DNA of 64,000 bases from VAZQ01 sp963841105 (lineage in GTDB: Bacteria > Pseudomonadota > Alphaproteobacteria > Rhizobiales > Xanthobacteraceae): NCBI GenBank assembly GCA_963841105.1, contig CAWJCB010000009.1, forward strand, positions 1 to 64,000, in the 5' to 3' direction. Shown here piece after piece: positions 35,842-42,959 of this stretch. The notes under the pieces were generated by a model, which saw only the letters and a list, made by a program, of their open reading frames with translations, ran no database searches and was not told the DNA's origin. Each line of letters starts with the position of its first letter. Within the stretch, counting starts at the first letter, position 1. Position numbers and translations under genes: made by a program.

Positions 35842-37503
35842 TCAGTCAGCGGACAGCGCGCGATCGATGAGGAACGCGGCCTCGTCGGCGGTAATCTCGC
35901 TTGTTCCCAGCAGTCCGCCATGGAGCGCATGATGGTGCACATGGAGCCGCGTCTGCGCGAATAGCGCCGCGACCGCGGGTGCGCTTTCCCGCAGGGCGGC
36001 CGCCGCCGCGAGTTGTGCCAGGCGCCCCACCGCGGCGCGGGCCATCAACTCCGCATCGGCACGAGTCAAGGCGTTGCGAACAAATGAAGCTGCATCGCCG
36101 CCGCCCGGCAGGCCGCCTGCTTCATCCGCGAGCTTCGCTAGCACGCCAGAGGCCGCATCTGATTCGTTCGCAACAGCCCGTAGCACATCGAGACACATCA
36201 CGTTGCCCGATCCTTCCCAGATGGCGTTGACCGGCGCCTCGCGGTACAGCCGCGGCAACACGCTTTCCTCGACATAGCCGTTGCCGCCCAGACACTCCAT
36301 CGCCTCATAGACGAAGGCCGGGGCGGTCTTGCAGACCCAGTATTTCACCGCTGGTGTGAGCATCCGCGCCCGTGCAGCCTCGTTCGCATCGCCGGCGGCG
36401 GCGAGATCGAAAGAGCGGGCAAGACGCATCGTCAGGGCGGTCGCTGCTTCGATCTCCAATGCCATGTCGGCGAGCACAGCCCGCATCAGCGCGTGTTCCG
36501 CAAGATGCTTGTGAAACACCACCCGATAACGGGCGTGATGGATGGCCTGGGCCAGCGCCATGCGCATGATGCCCGCGGAGGCAATGGCGCAATCAAGTCG
36601 CGTGAGCTGCACCATGTTGATGATGGTGCGCACGCCCCTGCCCTCCTCGCCCACGCGCCAGGCGAAGGCGCCGGCAAACTCGACCTCGGAGGACGCATTG
36701 GAACGATTGCCGAGCTTGTCCTTCAGGCGTTGGAAACGCAACGCGTTGACGCTGCCGTCGGGTCGAAAGCGGGGCAACAGAAAACACGTCAGCCCACCCG
36801 GTGCCTGCGCCAGCACCAAGAACGCATCGCACATTGGCGCCGACATGAACCACTTGTGCCCCGTGATGGCGTAGTCCTCCCCCTCCCGTTCGGCACGGCT
36901 CGTGTTGGTGCGAACGTCGGTCCCCCCCTGCTTCTCCGTCATTCCCATGCCGAGAGTGATGGCTTTCTTCTCCCACCACGGCAGGAAGCGCGGATCGTAA
37001 TCGCGCGCGAGAATTTTGGGCAGGAAGTTGCGCGCCAGCGCCGGTTCGACCGCAAGCGCGGCGACCGCCGCATGCGTCATGGTGATCGGACAAAGATGCC
37101 CCGTCTCGATCTGCGCAGCCATGTAGAAGCGCGCGGCGCGAACGACTTGCGCCGGCGCAGCAGCCGCAGTGCCATCGGCGCGCCAAGTCGAGGCATGCAA
37201 CCCGGCGCCGACGCTTTGCGTCATGAAATGATGATAAGCCGGATGAAACTCTATCATGTCGAGCCGAAAGCCTTTCGCGTCGAAGGCTCTCAGCTTCGGC
37301 GGGTTCTCATTCGCAGCGCGGGCAAGATCAAAATACTCTGCCGTGCCCCAATGCCGGCCGAACTGCTCCAGAAAGACGCGGTGCTCGCCACCGCCGTTCG
37401 CCGCAATCGCGTTCTGCAGCGGGTGATCGCTGCCGTAGAGATCGACGTTGACATACGGCGGCGACTGATTGAGTACCGCCTCGGTGTCCAAGCGTCGCTG
37501 CAT
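35842..37503 (-). CDS. AidB-like acyl-CoA dehydrogenase
   Basis: A 553-residue flavoprotein of the AidB branch of acyl-CoA dehydrogenases. Recognised motifs are LGMGMTEKQGGTDVRTNTSR (FAD/substrate loop), GHKWFMSAPMCDAFLVL and the C-terminal YREAPVNAIWEGSGNVMCLD. AidB in E. coli is induced by alkylation and protects DNA; many homologues are just dehydrogenases. The start is uncertain: ATG 37503 (MQRRLDTEAVLNQSPPYVN) matches the family N-terminus; an ATG at 37581 would add 26 residues. It is divergent from pyrB. Confidence 0.88.
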   Translation of the reverse strand: MQRRLDTEAVLNQSPPYVNVDLYGSDHPLQNAIAANGGGEHRVFLEQFGRHWGTAEYFDLARAANENPPKLRAFDAKGFRLDMIEFHPAYHHFMTQSVGAGLHASTWRADGTAAAAPAQVVRAARFYMAAQIETGHLCPITMTHAAVAALAVEPALARNFLPKILARDYDPRFLPWWEKKAITLGMGMTEKQGGTDVRTNTSRAEREGEDYAITGHKWFMSAPMCDAFLVLAQAPGGLTCFLLPRFRPDGSVNALRFQRLKDKLGNRSNASSEVEFAGAFAWRVGEEGRGVRTIINMVQLTRLDCAIASAGIMRMALAQAIHHARYRVVFHKHLAEHALMRAVLADMALEIEAATALTMRLARSFDLAAAGDANEAARARMLTPAVKYWVCKTAPAFVYEAMECLGGNGYVEESVLPRLYREAPVNAIWEGSGNVMCLDVLRAVANESDAASGVLAKLADEAGGLPGGGDAASFVRNALTRADAELMARAAVGRLAQLAAAAALRESAPAVAALFAQTRLHVHHHALHGGLLGTSEITADEAAFLIDRALSAD

Positions 37504-37623
37504 GTTCTTATCCGATGCGATCAGGCCAAACAGCTCGACGCCGCTGGCAGCTGCGTCTTGCTGTGGAGCATTCTCGTACAACTCTTGTCCTGCGCAAGGA
37601 GTGGCCCTATAGGTGACGCTTTA

Positions 37624-38577
37624 ATGAACATGATCCAAAGGCCCTCGTTTGTCCTCAGCCAGCGGCATTTGTTGGGGATCGAGGGGCTTTCGCGCGAGGA
37701 CATTGTCAATCTGCTCGATCTCGCCGAGCAATTCGTCGAGCTCAACCGCCAGATCGAGAAGAAGCAGGCGTCACTGCGCGGGCGCACGCTGATCAATCTG
37801 TTTTTTGAAGCATCGACGCGCACCCAGGCCTCGTTCGAGCTCGCCGGCAAGCGGCTCGGCGCCGACGTGATGAACATGTCGGTGGGGTCGTTTTCCATGA
37901 GGAAAGGCGAGACGCTGATCGATACCGCGATCACCCTCAATGCCATGCGGCCGGACATCATCGTGGTGCGCCACCACGCCTCCGGAGGTGTCGAGCTTCT
38001 GGCACGCAAGGTCGATTGCTCCGTGGTCAATGCCGGCGACGGCGCCCACGAGCATCCGACGCAGGCGCTCCTCGACGCGCTCACCATTCGCCGCAACAAA
38101 GGAGCGATCGAGCGCCTGACCGTCACCATCTGCGGCGACATTCTGCATTCTCGCGTCGCGCGCTCCAATATCATTCTGCTCAATGCGCTCGGCGCCCGCG
38201 TGCGCGTGGTTGCCCCCTCGACGCTGCTGCCGCCTGCCATCGAGCGCTTCGGGGTCGAGGTGACGCGCGACATGCGCGACGGCTTGCGAGACGCCGATAT
38301 CATCATGATGCTCCGTCTCCAGCGCGAGCGCATGAACGGCTCGTTTGTGCCCTCGACGCAGGAATATTTCCATTATTTCGGCCTCGATCAGAAGAAGCTC
38401 GCCTATGCCAAGCCTGACGCGCTGGTGATGCATCCCGGCCCGATCAACCGCGGCGTCGAAATCGACACGGCGGTTGCCGATGGCGCTCAGTCGCTGATCC
38501 GCGAGCAGGTGGAGATGGGGGTTGCCGTGCGCATGGCGGTGCTCGAGGCGCTCTCGCGCCACCTGCCGAACGGGTGA
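37624..38577 (+). CDS. pyrB: Aspartate carbamoyltransferase catalytic subunit
   Basis: A 317-residue ATCase that makes carbamoyl-aspartate in pyrimidine synthesis. Carbamoyl-phosphate-binding residues are in FFEASTRTQASFE, with HEHPTQALLDALTI and the aspartate-side RLQRERMNGSF motif. There is no sign of a regulatory PyrI. ATG 37624 and 37630 (MNMIQ) are both possible starts. The pyrC' gene begins three bases after the stop, a tight pair typical of type A (pyrB-pyrC') ATCase complexes. Confidence 0.95.
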   Translation: MNMIQRPSFVLSQRHLLGIEGLSREDIVNLLDLAEQFVELNRQIEKKQASLRGRTLINLFFEASTRTQASFELAGKRLGADVMNMSVGSFSMRKGETLIDTAITLNAMRPDIIVVRHHASGGVELLARKVDCSVVNAGDGAHEHPTQALLDALTIRRNKGAIERLTVTICGDILHSRVARSNIILLNALGARVRVVAPSTLLPPAIERFGVEVTRDMRDGLRDADIIMMLRLQRERMNGSFVPSTQEYFHYFGLDQKKLAYAKPDALVMHPGPINRGVEIDTAVADGAQSLIREQVEMGVAVRMAVLEALSRHLPNG

Positions 38578-38580
38578 GGC

Positions 38581-39876
38581 ATGGAGCGCCGCCCGATTCT
38601 GCTTGCCAACGGCCGCATCCTCGACCCAAGCCGCGATCTCGATATCGACGGCGATCTCCTCATCGCAGATGGCGTGATCCGCGAGGCAAAGCGCGGCATC
38701 GGCGCGGCCGGTGTTCCCGAGAACACCGAGATCATCGACTGCAAGGGCAAGCTGATTGCGCCGGGTCTGATCGACATACGCGCCTTCATAGGCGAGCCCG
38801 GTGCCGAATACCGCGAGACCATAGCGTCTGCCAGCCAGGCGGCGGCCGCGGGCGGCGTCACCACGATTGTCTGCCAGCCCGACACATCGCCGGTGATTGA
38901 CGCCCCGGCGCTCGTCGACTTCATTCTGCGCCGCGCCCGTGACACTTCGATCGTCAACGTGGCGCCCATGGCGGCACTGACGAAAGGTCTGCGCGGGGAG
39001 GAAATGGCGGAGATCGGCCTCTTGAAGGCTGCCGGCGCCATAGCTTTCACGAATGGCGCAAAGAGCGTCATCAATGCCCAAGTCATGCGCCGCGCGCTCA
39101 CCTACGCGCGGGATTTCGACGCACTCGTCGTCCACCACACCGAAGACCCCGACATCGTCGGCGAAGGGGTGATGAATGAAGGCGAGTTTGCCGCCCGTCT
39201 CGGTCTCACCGGCGTGCCGACCGCGGCCGAGACCATCATGCTCGAACGTGACATGCGCCTGGTCGCCTTGACGAAGGCGAGGTATCACGCCGCGTCATTG
39301 ACGTGCGCAGAGGCGCTCGACGTGCTCCAGCGGGCGAAGGAGCAAGGCCTCACCGTCACTGCGTCGGCGTCCATCAACCATCTCACGTTAAACGAGATCG
39401 ACATCGGGCCCTATCGCACCTTTCTCAAGCTCTCCCCGCCGTTGCGCGCAGAGGAGGATCGCTCAATGCTGGTGAGCGCGCTGGCAAAAGGGCTCATCGA
39501 CGTGGTCATGTCCGATCACAATCCGCAGGATGTCGAAGGCAAGCGCCTTCCGTTCGCGGAGGCCAGTCCCGGCGCAATCGGACTCGAAACCATGCTTTCC
39601 GCGGGCCTGCGCCTTGTTCATTCCGGCGAGGTGCCGTTGATGCGGCTGATCGCCGCCATGTCGAGCAAGCCGGCCGAGCTTCTGCATCTTGCCAGCGGAA
39701 ACCTGCGGCCCGGAAGTCCGGCTGACGTGATCGTGGTCGATCTCGACGTGCCCTGGGTGCTCGACCCCGCCGAGCTCAAATCAAAATGCAAGAACACCCC
39801 GTTCGATGAAGCCAAGCTCGAAGGGCGCGTGGTGCGCACGATTGTTGCCGGCCGCACGGTGTACGAATACGTTTGA
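38581..39876 (+). CDS. Dihydroorotase homologue lacking the HxH metal motif (PyrC'-like)
   Basis: A 431-residue dihydroorotase-family amidohydrolase. Where catalytic dihydroorotases have D-x-H-x-H-x-R-x-P-G, this one reads LIDIRAFIGEPGAEYRE (residues 64-80), so both first metal histidines are missing. Later segments are kept in part: VVHHTEDPD, SINHLTLNEIDI, MSDHNPQDVEGK. The same pattern is known for the inactive PyrC' partner of ATCase in Pseudomonas, and I recall it as normal in Rhizobiales, where another PyrC supplies activity. A structural role with PyrB is the likely function. Confidence 0.88.
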   Translation: MERRPILLANGRILDPSRDLDIDGDLLIADGVIREAKRGIGAAGVPENTEIIDCKGKLIAPGLIDIRAFIGEPGAEYRETIASASQAAAAGGVTTIVCQPDTSPVIDAPALVDFILRRARDTSIVNVAPMAALTKGLRGEEMAEIGLLKAAGAIAFTNGAKSVINAQVMRRALTYARDFDALVVHHTEDPDIVGEGVMNEGEFAARLGLTGVPTAAETIMLERDMRLVALTKARYHAASLTCAEALDVLQRAKEQGLTVTASASINHLTLNEIDIGPYRTFLKLSPPLRAEEDRSMLVSALAKGLIDVVMSDHNPQDVEGKRLPFAEASPGAIGLETMLSAGLRLVHSGEVPLMRLIAAMSSKPAELLHLASGNLRPGSPADVIVVDLDVPWVLDPAELKSKCKNTPFDEAKLEGRVVRTIVAGRTVYEYV

Positions 39877-39909
39877 TCGCGGCGCGCGAGCGTGAAGCGG
39901 GGCGATCAC

Positions 39910-40518
39910 ATGTTCCCATCACCGGGCGGTATTCTTTTCTGCGTTGGTGCGCTCGTGCTTGGCTATCTCTGCGGCTCGATTCCCTTCGGCCTCATTCTGA
40001 CACGGCTGGCCGGAACCGCTGACATCCGCTCGGTTGGGTCCGGCAATATCGGGGCGACCAACGTCCTGCGCACCGGCCGCAAAGGGCTTGCCGCCGCCAC
40101 ACTCCTTGGCGACGCGCTCAAGGGCACGGTGGCAGTGCTCGTGGTCGCGCACTTCTGGGGACGCGAGCTTGCACTGTGCGCCGCGGCCGGCGCTTTTCTC
40201 GGTCATCTGTTTCCCGTGTGGCTTGGATTTCGCGGCGGCAAAGGCGTTGCCACCTATATCGGGCTACTTCTGGCACTTGCGTGGCCCGTTGCTCTTGCCT
40301 TCTGCCTGATCTGGCTCGCCGTCGCGGCACTCACGCGCTATTCCTCACTCGCCGCACTCGTTGCGAGTGCGGCTACACCCGTTCTGCTTTGGGCTTTCGG
40401 GAACAGGATCGAAGCGGCGCTGTTCGCGCTGCTGACGCTGCTGACCTGGATCATGCATCGCGCAAATATCTCTCGGCTGTTGGAAGGAACCGAAGGCCGG
40501 ATCGGTAAGACAGTGTGA
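39910..40518 (+). CDS. plsY: Glycerol-3-phosphate acyltransferase PlsY
   Basis: A 202-residue inner-membrane enzyme transferring acyl groups from acyl-phosphate to glycerol-3-phosphate, the first step of phospholipid synthesis. The three motifs are SIPFGLIL, GSGNIGATNVLRTG and FRGGKGVATYIG. Five or more hydrophobic helices are visible. ATG 39910 is preferred; an in-frame GTG at 39892 is possible. It is 33 bp after pyrC' and followed by dprA. Confidence 0.92.
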   Translation: MFPSPGGILFCVGALVLGYLCGSIPFGLILTRLAGTADIRSVGSGNIGATNVLRTGRKGLAAATLLGDALKGTVAVLVVAHFWGRELALCAAAGAFLGHLFPVWLGFRGGKGVATYIGLLLALAWPVALAFCLIWLAVAALTRYSSLAALVASAATPVLLWAFGNRIEAALFALLTLLTWIMHRANISRLLEGTEGRIGKTV

Positions 40519-40593
40519 TCGGGCATTCGTGCAAAGAGAAGCATAACAGTGTCCGAAAGCCGCATCTGAGAACGCGATCGGCTAAGCTGGAGC

Positions 40594-41698
40594 ATGACGA
40601 CGAAAGTTTCTGAAGAGGCAAAGCTGGATTGGCTGCGCCTCATTCGCAGTGACCATGTCGGTCCGCGCACCTTCCGCACCCTTCTGGATCACTGCGGCGG
40701 AGCGCGAGCGGCGCTCGAGGCTCTGCCGGATATTGCCCGGCGCGGCGGCGCCGGAGCGGTCGGCTCGCGTCTATTCCCGCGAAAATGCCGAACGCGAGCT
40801 CGCGGCCATGAAGTCGCACGGCGTGAGCCTCCTCGCCATCGGTGAGGAGGCCTATCCCGGTCGGCTGGCAATGATCGATGATCCACCCCCACTCCTCGCG
40901 GTGCGGGGCAACTTGGCCACCTTGGCGATGCCGATGGTTGCGATCGTCGGAGCGCGCAATGCTTCCGCGGCCGGTATACGATTCGCCGAGCGGCTTGCGC
41001 GCGAGCTCGGCGAGGCCGGTTTCGCAATCGCCTCCGGACTGGCGCGCGGCATCGACGCTGCCGCCCATCGCGCAAGCCTTCTATCTGGAACGGTCGCCGT
41101 GCTCGCTGGAGGCCACGAGCACATTTACCCACCCGAGCACGTCGATCTCGCGGAAGCAATTCTTGCGCATGGCGCGCTGGTTTCCGAGATGCCGCTCGGC
41201 TGGCAGCCGCGCGCACGCGATTTCCCCCGCCGCAATCGGCTCATTTCCGGTCTGGCGGCAGGTGTCTTGATTGTGGAGGCGGCGAAACGTTCGGGGTCTC
41301 TCATCACTGCCCGGCTTGCGCTTGAGCAGGGTCGCGAGGTTTTTGCGGTGCCCGGCTCCCCGCTGGATCCGCGCGCTGAAGGAAGCAACGAAATGCTCAA
41401 ACAAGGCGCGACGCTCGTCACTCAAGCTGCCGATGTGATCGACGTTCTGCAACCCATTCTTGGCCAGCCGATCGATCTCCCGGCAGAGGAGCCGGAGCCG
41501 TCGTGCGCGCCACATCCGGTGCCCGAAATCGGCGAGCGAACCCGTATTGTTGACCTGCTTGGCCCTACGCCAGTAGCCATCGATGATCTGATCCGACTGT
41601 CCGGAAGTTCGCCCGCCGTTGTTCGAACCGTGCTGCTGGAGCTGGACCTCGCAGGCCGCATCGGGCGGCACAGCGGCGGCCTGGTCTGCCTCCTCTAG
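40594..41698 (+). CDS. dprA: DNA processing protein DprA (one frameshift)
   Basis: DprA binds incoming single-stranded DNA and loads RecA during natural transformation. The N-terminal SAM-like region LRLIRSDHVGPRTFRTLLDH is in one frame. After a break near 40745 the Rossmann domain follows: YPGRLAMIDDPPPLLAVRG, VAIVGARNASAAG, GLARGIDAAAHRASL, SEMPLG and RRNRLISGLA. A C-terminal winged helix ends the protein at 41698. A one-base indel in a GGCGGCGCCGG tract would explain the break. As a core gene otherwise intact, an assembly error is likely. Confidence 0.88.
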
Positions 41699-41758
41699 GA
41701 CACCGAGAAAATCGGACCCGTTCATAAATGAGGCAGCATTAAGGTTGCTTTCAGGCAA

Positions 41759-41788
41759 TTGACAGGCAGCCGACAAAAAGCCCATATT
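41759..41788 (+). promoter_or_regulatory. Putative promoter of the 12-residue-repeat protein gene
   Basis: TTGACA (41759-41764) is followed after 18 bp by CATATT (41783-41788), roughly 115 bp before the ATG. It fits a sigma-70-like promoter. The 5' UTR would be about 110 bp. Confidence 0.4.
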
Positions 41789-41905
41789 TTTCTCGTGTAA
41801 AAGCTAGTAACAATGCGGCAAAATGTTGACCCGCTCGGCGACTTGTCCACCCTTGCCCGCGGACCTCTGCCGCAGACGAGTTCACAACAGAAGGAGACAC
41901 GCTCC

Positions 41906-42697
41906 ATGAGACGTTCCTGGCTGGGAGTTCTTTGTGGCTTCGTGGCGCTCGGCACGCTCGCAATGCCGACTGACGCCAATGCTTGGTGGCGCGCACGCTA
42001 TGGTTATGCGGTGCCCTATGCGACCGTGCGCTACGCGGCTACGCCGGTGCCGTACACCTCGGTGGGCTACCGGGTGGCGCGCGTGCCGGCGCTCGCGACG
42101 CGGTTTGCCTACGCGCGGGTGCCCACGGCGGTCACCGCGTATCGACCCGTGCCCGTAGCAACCGCGGTAACTGCCTTCCGCACCGTCCCGGTCGCCACAC
42201 CCGTCACTGCCTATCGCGCAGTGCGCGTGGCTACGCCCGTAACGGCGTTCCGTCCGACGCGGGTGGCAACCGCTGTCACTGCCTTCCGCACCGTACCAGT
42301 GCCTTACACATACGTTCGGTATAGCCGCACGGGACTACCGTACACGGCCGTCGGTTATCGGCTCGCCCAGGTGCCGTACACCGCCGTCGCATCCCGGGTC
42401 GTGATGACCCCGTACACCACCGTGCGTCAGACCGTCGCGCAGGTTCCCTACACGACGGTGCGCACCACCCTTGCCCAGGTCCCATACACCGCGGTGCGCA
42501 CCACTGTCGCGCAGGTGCCGTACACGGCTGTTCGGTACGCCACGGCGCGCGTGCCCTACACGGTCGCCACAACCAGGCTTGCGGCAGTGCCCTATACGGC
42601 CGTTGGATACCGAACGGCGCTCACTCCGGTGGTATCTACCGCCTATGCTTATGCGCCGGTCGCTCCCTTCCGGCGGGTGTGGGTCTACTCCCGCTAG
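41906..42697 (+). CDS. Secreted protein of nineteen exact 12-residue repeats
   Basis: A 263-residue protein. Residues 1-26 are a signal peptide (MRRSWLGVLCGFVALG...DANA), then WWRARYGYA, then nineteen tandem 12-residue units from residue 36 to the last residue, without any insertion or deletion. The consensus is VPYTAVRTTVAQ; an internal block has VATAVTAFRTVP-type units. The pattern alternates small/beta-branched and aromatic/Arg residues, and no Cys is present after the signal. I know no family for it. AAGGAGA upstream supports ATG 41906. It interrupts the dprA-topA pair and has its own promoter and terminator-like hairpin. Confidence 0.85.
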   Translation: MRRSWLGVLCGFVALGTLAMPTDANAWWRARYGYAVPYATVRYAATPVPYTSVGYRVARVPALATRFAYARVPTAVTAYRPVPVATAVTAFRTVPVATPVTAYRAVRVATPVTAFRPTRVATAVTAFRTVPVPYTYVRYSRTGLPYTAVGYRLAQVPYTAVASRVVMTPYTTVRQTVAQVPYTTVRTTLAQVPYTAVRTTVAQVPYTAVRYATARVPYTVATTRLAAVPYTAVGYRTALTPVVSTAYAYAPVAPFRRVWVYSR

Positions 42698-42729
42698 AGT
42701 TTGGTCGGTTCAGCAGGTCAGGCTCGACG

Positions 42730-42755
42730 TCGAGGGCGCCACAAGGCGCCCTCGA
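42730..42755 (+). terminator. Hairpin after the repeat-protein gene
   Basis: Perfect 11-bp arms TCGAGGGCGCC (42730-42740) and GGCGCCCTCGA (42745-42755) around an ACAA loop, 32 bp after the stop. The following bases are only moderately T-rich. A terminator insulating topA is likely. Confidence 0.65.
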
Positions 42756-42882
42756 TGCTGTGTGTCTACCTGCCATCTCTCGCCATCCAAAAGTTGTATA
42801 CTTTTCGTCGTTTTCTACTAACAATTGCAGAAGCGCTAATTTACACTCCGTATGGCGTTTGACAGCGAGGGTTGACATTCCC

Positions 42883-42945
42883 ATGTATCGCCGCGACAAC
42901 CGCGGCCCGATTTGGCCGGCATGGGTCTTGTTGCTTTTGCTGTAA
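42883..42945 (+). CDS. Possible 20-residue leader peptide before topA
   Basis: A short frame encoding MYRRDNRGPIWPAWVLLLLL then TAA, ending 14 bp before the topA ATG. It has a basic/polar head and a Trp- and Leu-rich tail. GAGGG is about 10 bases upstream. Translation of it could affect topA expression; nothing beyond position supports this. Confidence 0.3.
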   Translation: MYRRDNRGPIWPAWVLLLLL

Positions 42946-42959
42946 CCCCTTAGGAATTC

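Noticed and set aside
36493..37623. N-terminal extension of pyrB
   Set aside because: The open frame runs upstream antisense to the acyl-CoA dehydrogenase; ATCase homology begins only at MNMIQRPSF.
37771..39288. Minus-strand open frame across pyrB-pyrC'
   Set aside because: Antisense to two core genes with clear motifs.
41906..42697. CRISPR array
   Set aside because: The 36-bp periodicity comes from a continuous coding sequence of 12-residue repeats; there are no unique spacers or cas genes.
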